The notes below the pieces were generated by a model that searched no databases, had not been told where the DNA came from, and saw only the letters and a program-made list of their open reading frames with translations. A stretch of DNA of 64,000 nt, taken from Papaver somniferum. Lineage: Eukaryota; Streptophyta; Magnoliopsida; Ranunculales; Papaveraceae. Positions 42,785 through 53,817 of this stretch are shown piece by piece; position 1 is the stretch's first letter, and every line of letters begins with the position of its first letter. A program made the position numbers and the translations under genes. Location: positions 112,199,120-112,263,119 of the forward strand of contig NC_039362.1 of the NCBI RefSeq assembly GCF_003573695.1, given 5' to 3'.

Positions 42785-44168
42785 AATCTGCTTGGGTGGG
42801 ATCCAGACAGACACTATATCTATCCTAAAATGATGAGGAAACAAATGTAGAAGGAATAGATGACTATGCTAACAACTAAACCAAAGTTCAATGTGTTGAA
42901 TCCTACGGATACTGAGGAGGCTGGTATTGCACTAATTGGTTGCTGGTAACGGTAAGGAACCAGATGCAAACATTCTGAAGAAGAAAAATATTACAAGTGC
43001 TTTGGCCGTGAAAGTAAAGAGAAAACTAAAAACAGATGGAAAGAAGTAGCTTTAAAGAGAGATGCTCAAGATGTACAACAATATTTGGAATTCAATCTAA
43101 AATGTTAGGTGAATCCAAGTCTTTAACAAAAGCGCATATACAAGTACGACTAATAACAAGAATTCTACTGTATGTCTGTATTAGCAATATTAGAGAACCT
43201 AAGTACACGGTTTGCAGACATCGGTTCCGTACAGGCAGGCAGACATCAGTTCCGTACAGGCAGGCGCAAAGCGAGTACATCAACAATTTATACATGCACT
43301 CATCCTCTCAGTCAAAGAAGCCTAAGTCCTTGCTGCTAACAGAAATATTATTTGTTCTTATTCCCAGTAGTATGGTGCAAGGAGCCTAGCTAGAATTGAG
43401 CCTTGTCTTGTGGAAGGAAATGAAGTGTAGCATAGAAAAAACAGACAATTAGCTCAATTGCAGTTAATACAGTGTAAAAGCATAATTCTTGCTGGTTGGT
43501 ACAGGGACTGACCCATTCTAGTTTATATATCAATATCTTTATATTCAACCATGCAAAATGGTTGTGGCACACTGTCAGACTGGGCGAGTTGGGTCATATA
43601 ATGATGTATTCCTCTAACTTGTAACCTTAATCTACCAACTACCATTAAATAAATCAAATCTGCTTGGGCGGGATCCAGACAAATACTGTATATATCATAA
43701 AATGAAACATGTCTGAGGAAACTAGTTTATAAAGAATTGGTAACTATCTTAACAACTGCACCAAAATTCAATGTGTTGAATCATTTAGATATTGAGGAGG
43801 CTGGTATTACGCTAATTGATTCCAGCTAAAAGTGCAGAACCAGATGCAACCATTCTGATGAAGCAAATTATCCCAAGTGCTTTGAGTGTGAAAGAGAAGA
43901 GAAAACTTAAAACATACAGAGAGAAGTAGCTATCAAGAGAGATGCTCAAGATGTACTCTAACAATATTTGAAACCCAATCTAGAATGCTGGATGAATGCA
44001 AGTCATTAACCAAAGCACTGAGTTCGTAAGCATATATCAGTACAACTAATAACAAGAATTCACATGTAATAGCAATAACAGAGAACCTAAGTACAGAGTT
44101 CGCAGATGTACAGTTCCATAAAAGCAGGCGTGAAGTGGGTGTACCAACTATTTATATACGCACTTATT
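42785..44168. repeat. Diverged tandem duplication, period about 871 bp
   Basis: Copy 1 (42785-about 43302) and copy 2 (43656-about 44168) align through CAAATCTGCTTGGG, TTCAATGTGTTGAAT, GAGGAGGCTGGTATT, GAGAGATGCTCAAGATGTAC and AATAACAAGAATTC, with many substitutions and small indels. Copy 1 also has a 25-bp duplication of a GACATCRGTTCCGTACAGGC unit (43217-43266). No coding recognised. Confidence 0.75.
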
Positions 44169-44453
44169 TGCTAGTGAATAAAGTGTCTAACTGCCGATAT
44201 ACTGTATGTGCCTCTAAGTTGTAACCTCACTCTCCTGTAAAACTCACCAAACACAAAAGTAAATATAATATATGCATCACGTTAAAGACAGTGATAGAAA
44301 ATGAAGCACAAATAGCCAAAGAAGATAGCTAAACTCCAATTTGCAAACTCAAAAATAAAGAAGATAAACATGAAATAGTACTTTACGTGTAAGGCCCAAA
44401 TTCAAAAGGAATATTGCCATATTAAATGTAGTCACGGGCAGATACATTCCTTC

Positions 44454-45681
44454 CTACTGCAGCCTACACCCTTGATACAACACATCACCCCTATTTTGAA
44501 ATGCTACCTCTCTTGGTACGTCAACCATTTCCATTGTTTTTGTATTTTCTTCTCCTAATGCTTTTAATGAAACCAAGGTGTTCATATGTGGGATTGCTTG
44601 AAATATACACTTATCCCTGCCAAAATCCACAAGCAGTTTTGAAGATGAAGAATTTAGGTCATATCTTTGAACCTTCGTCTTGGAGCGACATAAAACTGTA
44701 CCCCTACTCATGAGGGCAAGAGATTCATATGCATTCGTGTTGCTTAAACTGAGTTCTTTAATCCAACTCAATGACCCATCCTCCTCCTCCTTCTTCAATA
44801 GAAATATATCAGAAGTATTTGAATCTTTATCATAGTGGGTAGCCGACAAATAACCCCCCAAAACCCCAAGTTTAAAATGCCAATCAGCGGGAAAAGCAGT
44901 AGGTATATTGGCAAAAGTTTCATTAGCCAAATCAAAAGCCACAACTTCACCAGTTTTAAACTCCCAATAAAGAGATTCATTCAGAAGCAAACCGTGGGTA
45001 TTAAATAAACAAATCCAGGCCTTTGTCGAATTTCTCCCCTGTGTTTCTCCATCCCTTGCCACTGCTAAGTGTGTACATCTCAACATGTACAAAAGTGGGT
45101 TCTTTCAACAAGCTGTACATTCTAACAATCTTGTACTCATTAGTCGAAGAAACGTAACCGAATCCAGTCTCCAACTGTTGACCACGATCATCTGTTCTCT
45201 CAAATTCCGGGAGAAACACACATTCTCTGGTGATGGGATTACAGATATAAACTGGTTCATAATTCACCCTCTCATTATCATGGCATCCATTTAGACAAAC
45301 TAAACCATTACAGGAACCAGCAAAATCATAATACATAAAGGGAGCAGGGTTTAGTTTCATTCTTGTAACTCTATGGCAGGGTTGTTCCTCTGAAGAAGAA
45401 TTCTCATCATAAAATTCCAAATAATGAAACTGTCTGTATGCATAGATTGGATTGTCATTCAGAAAAAGAAAAGTAAACTTACCAGCAGAATCAAGACTGT
45501 TAAGGCAGTGATTTAAGTGAGATTGAGAAAACGATTGATGATTAATAACTCTACTCCAAGATTTTGAGACCAACTTGCAGTCTAAAACTGATTCTGTTGG
45601 TAAACGTGTGAAGATGTTGAAGATGATATCTCCCGGAAGCATATTAAAGTTACCCATTTCAAACCCCCTACTGTAGAACAA
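44454..45681 (-). pseudogene. F-box protein gene with one frameshift
   Basis: The minus-strand frame opens at 45681; the more likely start is the second Met at 45657, giving MGNFNMLPGDIIFNIFTRLP. The F-box follows directly (RLPTESVLDCKLVSKSWSRVI), then an F-box-associated region: SCNGLVCLNG, VYICNPITRECVFLPEF and TGFGYVSSTNEYKIVRMY. At about 45022 one base shifts the frame; the second frame carries AWICLFNTHGLLLNESLYWE, VAFDLANETFANIPTAFP and SLSWIKELSLSN to the stop at 44454. F-box proteins recruit targets to SCF ubiquitin ligases; the target is not predictable. Joined, the product would be about 390-400 residues, normal for the family, so the lesion is recent or an assembly error. Confidence 0.82.
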
Positions 45682-47025
45682 ATGATCTTAACAGTATTAA
45701 TGGCAGAAGTAGAAGAAGAGATTAGGTTTTTGAGATGAAATGGATTTTGCTGCGGAGACGAGGAGTGAGTGACCGACCGATTTTGAGAAATAAGGGGACT
45801 GCAGGGTTTTGGGGAAAAACTTTTGACTAGTGAGTTTTTCTCTATTTCTTTTCTTTTTTGAAGCATGCAATAAAATAAAAACCAACTAAATTGCACCAGG
45901 AGTGTCTAAATGGTGCATACGTACCAGGAGTGTCTAAATGGTTTGTGGTACCAAATTTTCCACAATTAATATGCTTAACACTGCTCCGCAAAACATATTT
46001 ATGCTAAACTGTGATGTAAAAAACTCCCTCTATTTGTCATCACAATAGATGTCGGGTAAAAAATACTTTTAACAAATTTGGTGTTTTATATAACTAATAT
46101 TTGGTAGCCGTTGTGATCTTCTAATTTGTATCCTTGGCTACTTGGAGATGTAGGGTATCTGCTGTCGGTTCCTTTTACTACGTCGAGTAGGACTCTCCCG
46201 AAATTCGACGCGCAAAGCAAACTCACCTTTTTTTTCGTTGTACATCCGACTTCAGATTCAATTAGGTTAAAACATCATCCAGTTCTTCCAATGAATTTGT
46301 CTTCTTTTGGTTAATTAAGGTTCTGGCTCCTTTTGTCTTCCTTAGATGTTTCCGTAACCAAAGATGGATGTACATGGGGCACCGGCTTTGCCTGTTTTCC
46401 ACTGCGTGATCTTTGTATGTTCAGGAAATGTTCGTTTGAACACGTTGGCAAAGTTTTCTCAGTCGCGAAATATGATTTCTTGTTCACTTGGATCTCTAAA
46501 CTGAATATTAAAGTTATATATTTGCAAATAGGCTTCCGAGGCAGATACGTATGGGAAGTCCATTCTCAGTAAGGTTGAAAATTTTGAAATGATTCCACAT
46601 ATGTGACCAATTTATCCATGCGTCAATAATTACTTCCCCGATTCCTTTGGGAATAATATCTGCCTAAAATCTTCACTGTCGGTGTACCCATAAGATCTGT
46701 TAGGATAAATCTTCCCTGATTCCTTTGCATCTTCTATCGTCGGCCATTATTCTGGAATTTGGGAATGGAAGGATGAATTTGTTAGTTGTGTTGTGGTATG
46801 CGCATGAATATATAGTGTTAGTCTGTTACCAAACGATGTTATATCCTCAAAGGTTAAGATTTGAGACCGCATGGATTGTGACGGTTAGTATACGATATAT
46901 CTTTTCGTATTTATCTTTTCGTATCTATATTTTCGTATTTGTTAGTAACAATGGTGACAATTGGGTTAGCCGAGTGTATTGTGACTTAACCTTTCGGGGT
47001 TATAGTGTCTTATCAGAGGAGCCAA
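45682..47025. other. Promoter side of the F-box gene and unassigned DNA
   Basis: No clear gene. A short direct repeat ACCAGGAGTGTCTAAATGG occurs at 45896 and 45923. A plus-strand frame at 46333-46572 starts DVSVTKDGCTWGTGFACF and is faintly RNase H-like, so it may be another LINE scrap. Confidence 0.35.
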
Positions 47026-47503
47026 TCAAAAAGCGATGACAGGGATAGTTAGTGCTGACATGGCTTCACCAAAATTAAGTATGATTGTGGTGCTGACATG
47101 TGGCGATTTGGGTCCCTTATTATAAAGAAAGATTACACGTGGAAATGTGATTCCCATAGAGTCGCTCAAAAGAATTTGGTTAAGAAAAACCGGATTCGTT
47201 TGTTCCCAAATTGATGGTGATAGGTTTCTCGCTTGGCAGCCGTCAGCTGCAAAGTTTGTCAGTCCATCCGCTGCTTGGTTTCTTTCTCTATAATTATGTT
47301 GAATAACACAACATGGGATTTGACGCATTCGATGTATGATTTCTTCAATCATTGCAGAGATATACCATGGAGCTTCCTTTGGAGTTTTAATGAAGTGCAC
47401 GAGATTTTCCGAGTCCGTCATATGACTTTAGTCCAATTTATTTCATTTGTTGCTCTGGTTGCTATCACTGCGGCACATGTTTCCGCCGTTAGCGTTGTGG
47501 TTA
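47026..47503 (-). pseudogene. LINE-3: RNase H fragment cut by the copia LTR
   Basis: On the minus strand, from the copia junction leftwards: AETCAAVIATRATNEINWTKVI, then after a one-base shift TDSENLVHFIKTPKEAPW, IIHRMRQIPCCVIQHNYRERNQAADGLTNFA. These are the Glu, Asp and last-Asp regions of a LINE RVT_3 RNase H. The upstream part of the domain is missing because the copia LTR begins at 47504. It does not resume after the right copia LTR at 52178, where A2 sequence lies instead. Confidence 0.75.
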
Positions 47504-47667
47504 TGTTAATATTATCCTCATTTAAGAATATATATATTCTTTCCTAGTATATAGGATCTTTGCTTTATCATAATATTGTGCTCTATATATTCAAGAGATG
47601 TGTAACCATAATTATCACTATCATCATAATAAGTATTATTATCTTCTCGATCCTATATTTGTGAAGA
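47504..47667 (+). repeat. Copia LTR, inner copy
   Basis: 164 bases starting TGTTAATATTATCC. It differs from the two 162-base copies by an extra AT in the ATATATAT run, AAGAGATGTGTAACCATAAT, and AAGTATTATTATC. Confidence 0.9.
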
Positions 47668-47749
47668 TGGTATCTATGAGCTAGGGTTCTTGAATCATGG
47701 GTAGTGATCAGAATCATCTAACCAAAATAAACCAAAAGAAAAAGAGCGG

Positions 47750-48749
47750 ATGGAAAACAAATCTGCTCCTATTATCGTTCAATCTGAAGGTGCAGCATTC
47801 AAGGCAGGGATTGTTCTTGATGAAACAAACTATGATTTGTGGTCACAAATCATGGAGATGCATATCGCTGAAAAAGAAAAAAGCTCCTTTATTATGGGAA
47901 AGACAAAAAAAACTACTGAGGAAGATCCAAGATATGAGAAGTGGTACACAGATAATCAAAAGGTCAAGAGATGGTTGTTGATGTCTATGTCACCAGAAAT
48001 CATGAAGAGATATATTCGGTTACCTACTGCTCGAGAGATTTGGGATGCATTATCTAAAGCCTTTTATGATGGAGATGATGAGATGCAGGTATTTACTCTA
48101 AATCGACGAGCGTTTTCGGCAAAACAAAATGGCAGAGCACTCTCGATTTATTATGGGGAAGTAACTGAAATCTTTGGAGAGCTGGATCATCGTGACAAGG
48201 TGGTTATGGAGAATCCAAATGATATTGAAGCCTATCAAAAATCAATTCAGCGCCTAAGGGTGCATATCTTCCTTGCTGAATTAGATGAAAGCTTTGAGAA
48301 GATCCGTGGTGAAATCTTGAGAAAGGATCTTATTCCTGAATTAGAATCATGTTATGCACTTGTTCGTCGTGAATCCATTCGACGTACAACGATGGAAAAA
48401 GAATCAGAAGAAGTTGAACCTGATACTATGGCAACTCGAAACCGGTACAATCAAAAAGGGTCTTTTCAGAGATACTCAAAGACTGAGGTTGACAAGTCGT
48501 CACTTAAGTGTACACATTGTAATCAATCTGGACATACAATTGACCATGTGTTTCGAGCTGGTTGGATATCCAGATTGGTGGGATCAACATCTTGAGAGGA
48601 AGAAGGAGACAAAGAAAAATTCTGGTGCTCAAATGGCTTCAACAAAGAAAGGAAAGGATTCCATGGTAACATCTGCATCAGTAGCAAGGGCAGGTAACGA
48701 TGGTAAGGTTTTAAATGTTTCTTACTTGTTTCGAATAATTCATGGGTAG
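47750..48749 (+). pseudogene. COP2 Gag
   Basis: The frame from ATG 47750 encodes copia Gag: DETNYDLWSQIMEMHIAEKE, EDPRYEKWYTDNQKVKRW, PTAREIWDALSKAFYDGDDE, then AFSAKQNGRALSIYYGEVTE and ELDESFEKIRGEIL. The zinc knuckle begins CTHCNQSGHT at about 48510, but a one-base shift at about 48540 moves the rest (CFELVGYPDWWDQ) to the next frame, which ends at 48749. Gag coats the RNA in cytoplasmic particles. This copy should not give a full-length product. Confidence 0.85.
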
Positions 48750-50209
48750 TTGATTCTAGTGCCATAGACCATATGACATGTGATTCTAAAAAAATCTCTT
48801 CCCTTAAATCAATCTTACAAAAAACAGTCTCTACTGCAAATGGCTCACAAGCTCCAATTACTGGTGAAGGGTCAATATCTCTCACTGAAACTTTAAACTT
48901 AGATTCTGTCTTAGTAGTTCCTACATTAGACTGTAATCTCCTATCAGTTTCCCAAATAACTAATACTTTACATTGTGTAGTAATATTTTGGCCTGACTGT
49001 TGTGTTTTTAAGGACATCAAAACGAAGCAAACGATTGGTTATGGTGTTAAGCGTGGGAAACTATATTATCTGGATTTGGTGTCTAGTAGTTCGGATAAGC
49101 TGCGTCAAACTCTTCTTGCTGATGGTTATGAGGGGGAGAGACAAAAATCTCAAATTTTGTTATGGCATCGACGACTGGGACATGCGTCATTTGGTTATTT
49201 GAAAAAATTATTTCCTAGTTTGTTTGCAAAAATTGATGTTTCTAGTTTTCATTGTGAAGTATGTGAACTTGCAAAAAGTCATCGTGCTTCTTTTCCATTA
49301 TCATTCAATAAGAGTCCAGTTCCTTTTATGATCATACACTCTGATGTTTGGGGACCATCTAAAACTACTACTCTGGGTGGTTCAAGATGGTTTGTTACTT
49401 TTATTGATGATTGCACTAGGATGACGTGGGTGTGTCTTATGAAAAACAAAAGTAAAGTTACTGCCTTGTTTCAACAGTTCCATAAGATGATTAACACTCA
49501 GTACAACAAACAGATTCAAGTACTTCGTAGTGATAATGGTGGTGAATATATGGATTCTGATCTTCAACATTATTTGGAGGGACACGGAATTATTCATCAA
49601 ACTACTTGCTCTAATATGCCTCAGCAAAATGGAGTAGCAGAGAGAAAGAATCGTCATTTACTGTAAGTGGTACGTGCTTCATTGATAGAAGCACATATGT
49701 CATTGATATATTGGGGTGAGGCACTTACTTCTGCAGCATATCTTATAAATCGAGTTCCATCTAGTACCATCGTGTTTCAAACACCCCATCAAGCTCTTGC
49801 TAAAGCAGTTGTGGCTCCAACTGTTCCGAATTTGCCTCCTCATGTGTTTGGTTGTGTAGCATATGTTCATTTACACAAGAACCAACGTGATAAGTTGGCT
49901 CCTAGAGCTTTGAAGTGTGTATTTGTGGGATATGCAGCAACAAAAAAGGGATACTGTTGTTATCATCCTCCAACCAAAGAATGTTTGTTACTTTGGATGT
50001 TGTATTTCATGAAGATTCAATGTATTTTTCATGTGAGTCTGAACTTCAGGGGGAGTACCATAAGGAAATTCAGACTCTTAACTATGATGAAGATACATCG
50101 GAAATTGATGTATCTGTTATTAACAACTCTGATGATATGGTCAGAGAATATTTTGATGAAGGTTCTTCAAGGGAAGAAACAAGAAGTACAATATTGGATC
50201 ATGATATAG
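48730..50209 (+). pseudogene. COP2 protease and integrase
   Basis: The protease active site reads VDSSAIDHMT where copia normally has DSGA; the Asp is kept, Gly is Ser. LSVSQITNTL, then LWHRRLGHASFGYL and HCEVCELAKSHRA form GAG-pre-integrase and the zinc finger. The integrase core keeps all three acids: HSDVWGP, LRSDNGGEY and NGVAERKNRHLL. A TAA at 49664-49666 replaces the usual Glu codon of HLLEVVR in the same frame. GCVAYVHLHKNQRDKLAPRA and VFVGYAATKKGYCC follow; the frame is lost at about 49990. Confidence 0.85.
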
Positions 50210-51303
50210 AAATTCAAGATGGAGTTATGATAGAAGAGATTCCAGAGTCTACGTTACCTCAAGAAGATGAAACACCGAACCAATTGTCTGCTACGGATAT
50301 TCTTGAAGAAACAAGGAAACAACTTCCACAACGTGTAAACAGAGGTATTCCTAAACCCAGATATGAACCTGAAATCTCTAATAAGGTTAAGTACCCTATG
50401 AGTCAGTATGTCTCTCACCACCGTTTGTCTAAAGCTAATAAGGCATTCGTGAATCAACTATCTACTGTTTTTATTCCTAACAATGTGTAGGAAGCATTAG
50501 TTGATCCAAAATGGAGAGCAGCTATAGAAGAAGAAATGAGGGCTCTTTTACAGAATGATACTTGGGATTATGTTGATTGTCCAGAAGGAAGAAAGATTGT
50601 GAGGTGTCGTTGGATTTTCACCATTAAATACAAGGCAAATAGTGAGATTGAACGTTATAAAGCAAGATTAGTTGCTAAAGGGTACAACCGAACTTATGGT
50701 ATCGACTATATAGAAACTTTTTCTCCAGTAGCGAAAATCAACACAGTACGAGTCTTGTTATCGCTTGCTGCAAACTTGGATTGGCCTTTGCAGCAGTTTG
50801 ATGTAAAGAAAGCCTTCTTGCATGGTGAATTAACTGAAGAAGTTTACATGGAGCTCCCACCTGGTATTTCAGTTCCAGAATCTCATGGTAAGAAGGTATG
50901 TGAGCTAAACAAATCATTGTATGGACTAAAACAATCTTCAACGGCCTGGTTTAGCAGATTCACCAAATCTATGAGGAACTTTGGATATCGTCAGAGTAAT
51001 TCTGATCATACTTTGTTCATAAAGAAAAGGAAAGATAAAATTACTGCTCTTATCATATATGTAGATGATATGGTGGTGACAGGAAATGATCCAGAGGAGA
51101 GGAAATCTTTGCAAAGATACTTATCAAAGGAATTTCAAATGAAAGATCTTGGTTCGTTGAAATACTTCCTTGGGATTGAAGTTTCTCGATCTGGTGAAGA
51201 AATTTTCTTGTCACAAAGGAAATATGTTCTTGATCTGCTAAAAGAAGTGGGCATGTCAGCCAGTCCATACACCTTTATAAGAAAAGGTAAATTTGTGCAT
51301 TGA
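49915..51303 (+). pseudogene. COP2 linker and reverse transcriptase
   Basis: One frame from about 49990 covers the acidic integrase-RT linker to a TAG (50488-50490), then continues in the same frame as RT: EALVDPKWRAAIEEEMRAL, CRWIFTIKYKANSEIERYKA, FDVKKAFLHGELTEEVYMEL, SLYGLKQSSTAW, IIYVDDMVVTGND and LGSLKYFLGIEVSRSGE. The YVDD core is intact. The frame is lost near 51270 after KEVGMSAS. Confidence 0.87.
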
Positions 51304-52009
51304 ACCTGATCAAGTTCCTGCTGATAAAAGGAGATATCAAAGACTTGTGGGGAGATTGATGTATCTATCTAACACAAGGCCAGATCTTGCTTATGCACTG
51401 AGTGTTGTTAGTCAATTCATGCACAATCCAGGTGAACAACACATGGATGCAGTTTTATGTATTTTGAGGTATTTGAAGTCTGCTCCTGGAAAAGGAATTT
51501 TATGCTCTAAAAATGAAGATTATAGAAAGGTAGTGGCATATACAAATTCTGACTATGCAGGAGAAATAGATGGCAGACGTTCTACTGCAGGCTACTTTAC
51601 CTTTGTGGGAGGTAACTTAGTTACTTGGAGAAGTAAGAAACAAAATATTGTTACACGATCAAGTGCAGAAGCTGAATTCAGAGGTATGGCAGATGGCGTT
51701 TGTGAAACTTTGTGGCTGAAGTTTCTCCTTAAGGATTTGGGGGTTCCTCTCAAGGATCCTATTACTCTGTATTGTGATAACAAAGCTGCGCGTGATATTG
51801 CTCATAATCATGTTCAGCATGATCGTACTAAACATGTGGAGGTTGACAGGTTCTTCATCAAAGAGAAGTTGGACAACAACATTATTGAGCTGCCACCGGT
51901 TCGGTCTGAAGAACAACTTGCAGATATTCTCACACATGGAGTGTCAAGCAAGAAGTACTTGAGTTTTCTGGACAAGTTGGGCATGTGTGATATCTATGCA
52001 CCAACTTGA
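51293..52009 (+). pseudogene. COP2 RNase H and Pol C-terminus
   Basis: RRYQRLVGRLMYLSNTRPDL joins RT to RNase H. The RNase H motifs are YTNSDYAGEIDGRRSTAGYF (the first catalytic Asp appears as Asn), SSAEAEFRGMA (Glu), YCDNKAARDIAHN (Asp) and LADILTHGVSS. The stop TGA is at 52007-52009 and overlaps the polypurine tract. Confidence 0.87.
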
Positions 52010-52016
52010 GGGGGGA

Positions 52017-52178
52017 TGTTAATATTATCCTCATTTAAGAATATATATTCTTTCATAGTATATAAGATCTTTGCTTTATCATAATATTGTGCTCTATATA
52101 TTCAAAAGTTGTGTAACCAGAATTATTATTATCATCGTAATAAGAATTATTATCTTCTCGATCCTATATTTGTGAAGA
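52017..52178 (+). repeat. Copia LTR, right outer copy
   Basis: 162 bases, directly after the polypurine tract. It shares AGTTGTGTAACCAGAATTATTA and AAGAATTATTATC with the LTR at 20083. Confidence 0.9.
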
Positions 52179-52183
52179 TTCAC

Positions 52184-52620
52184 GACCTCATAATCGACTC
52201 ACAGAATAAGCAGAAACGAAGAACAGATGAGAAAAAGAAGAAAGAAGAAGAAAGAGAAAGAATAAGAGAAAATGAATGTCTGATATCTCTTCCCGATTTG
52301 GTTAGATAAGACCAACCCAATTTACTAAAGGCACTCGACCAAAAGATAAGGGCTGCCTCAGACGGTCAAATGGCAAAAAGATTATTTTGCCCTTCACACA
52401 TCTTGGATGATATCTTCTTCGTCTGATACCCTAATGACACGTTCGAGTAGTCCATTCTGCATAACTTTTCGAGACCTATTCAATGGTATCGGTTTCGTAC
52501 CTAAATCGTTGTTAGATTAATTCCTATTAATTAATGTTCATGTTAAACTAATCGAGTTATTATCGGTTAAATCGTCACTTGACCGATCTAACAGCGTTGA
52601 CGAGTTTGAGGGTCCTTACA
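52184..52620 (+). mobile_element. A2 solo LTR, piece 4 (right end)
   Basis: The last 180 bases (CGTTCGAGTAGTCC to GAGGGTCCTTACA) match the end of A1 (7260-7439) throughout. GATTC at 52621-52625 repeats 8669-8673, closing the A2 insertion. The first part is rich in AAGAAG. Confidence 0.85.
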
Positions 52621-52625
52621 GATTC

Positions 52626-53790
52626 ACTAAAGTGTCTAATTAAGTTATGCACAAGGGTACCCGATCAAGAGCATCAAAGCTGCCAGCAGGACAAGGTAGT
52701 CGACATGCTACATGCAAGAATAACAAATTTAACGATTTTATGTTAACACGAAAAATTTACTTATTTCATTCAATTTCGTGCCAATGCACAAAATTTGTTT
52801 ATTTTCCAAATTTTGTGACAACACACAAAATTTAATTATTTTCCCTAAATTGGAAGAAGCACGTCACCTTGTATATTTTCCCAATTGTGTGTCAACACAG
52901 AAACCTTGGTTAATTCACTCAATTACATGAGAACTCAAATTTATGTGAAGATATCACTGGCATGTGAAGTCATTAATTTGTCTAATTTTACTCAAAATTG
53001 ATGCGAAGCACAATATCTACAATATCTTGATTCATATTGGTCGAAATCTAGTTTACTCAAGCAAGGAGTCACGGATATAAAATCCTAATTATGGATAAAA
53101 AAAACTAATAAAATTGGAATTACGTGTCACGGAAGGAATCTAGCCGCGCTACTTGGTCGGCCAATATGGAAGGCTTTACGCCTCCCGTGGTTGACCAATC
53201 GTGTCTCACGGTAACTACTTGCCTCCCCTCTTTCCAACCGACCAATCAAATCACTTGTAGCCTATCTTTTCAACTCCCAGTGACCGGAAGAGTTGCCTAA
53301 AATTATGCTTAGGTTAGTCAAGACTGCCCAAGTCAGTCGCAAAATGATCCCGACCACTCAACTTTGGCCGTAAAATCTAACTAGTCTAGCTCCTACCCTG
53401 ATTGACCAATCAGGTCTCACGATGGCTACCTGTCATCCCTCTTTTCAATCGACCAATTAGGTCATCCATAGCTTACCTGCTTAGCTCCCAATGACTAGCC
53501 AAAGTAGTCCAGTCGAGCTGCCATAAAGCGTGCAGACTGCACATGCGATTGTCCATGTGAGTCGCATGCGCCAAATGTTTAAAAACGTTAAAGTTTAACA
53601 TTTGCAACACTTACAAACGTTGCAAAAATTGTTACGAAGTTCAGTGCAAATCCTTCGTAACACCTAAATATTACAATTTGTGTTGCAAAGCGTTTAAGCT
53701 GACAATAACGCTTATAAAAGTCGCAAAATAGCATTGTGAAGCTTAAGATACAATGAAACAACATTTTTAAAAGTGGTGCGATAAATTGAT
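52626..53790 (+). mobile_element. TAT-C left LTR, remainder, and junction DNA
   Basis: From GCACAAGGGTACCCGATCAAG the sequence follows the LTR at 57315 (TGCATAAGGTATTCAATCAG near 57655), and further on the ACCAATCAGGTC...CTACCTG phrases recur as in 57970-58150. The similarity fades after about 53520. From about 53560 to 53790 there is palindrome-rich A/T DNA with no coding, then RT begins. Most of the LTR, gag, protease and the first half of RT are missing, so a large internal deletion lies here. Confidence 0.6.
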
Positions 53791-53817
53791 CCAACCAATG
53801 ACGCAAACCATTATCAC

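Larger units (their letters stand above)
47504..52178 (+). mobile_element. COP2 right part: near-complete copia element
   Basis: LTR (47504-47667), PBS TGGTATCTATGAGC, gag, protease, integrase, RT, RNase H, PPT GAGGGGGGA (52008-52016) and LTR (52017-52178), in the standard copia order. About seven lesions break one Gag-Pol frame. The flanks do not match: GGTTA to the left, TTCAC to the right. The right LTR pairs with the LTR at 20083, so 47504 and 52017 may not be original partners. Confidence 0.9.

Noticed and set aside
46333..46572. Possible RNase H scrap on the plus strand
   Set aside because: Only one short phrase resembles RNase H and the catalytic residues cannot be placed, so it is mentioned only as part of an unassigned stretch.
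47494..52183. Target duplication for a simple copia insertion between 47504 and 52178
   Set aside because: The flanks GGTTA and TTCAC do not match, and the interrupted LINE fragment does not resume on the right.
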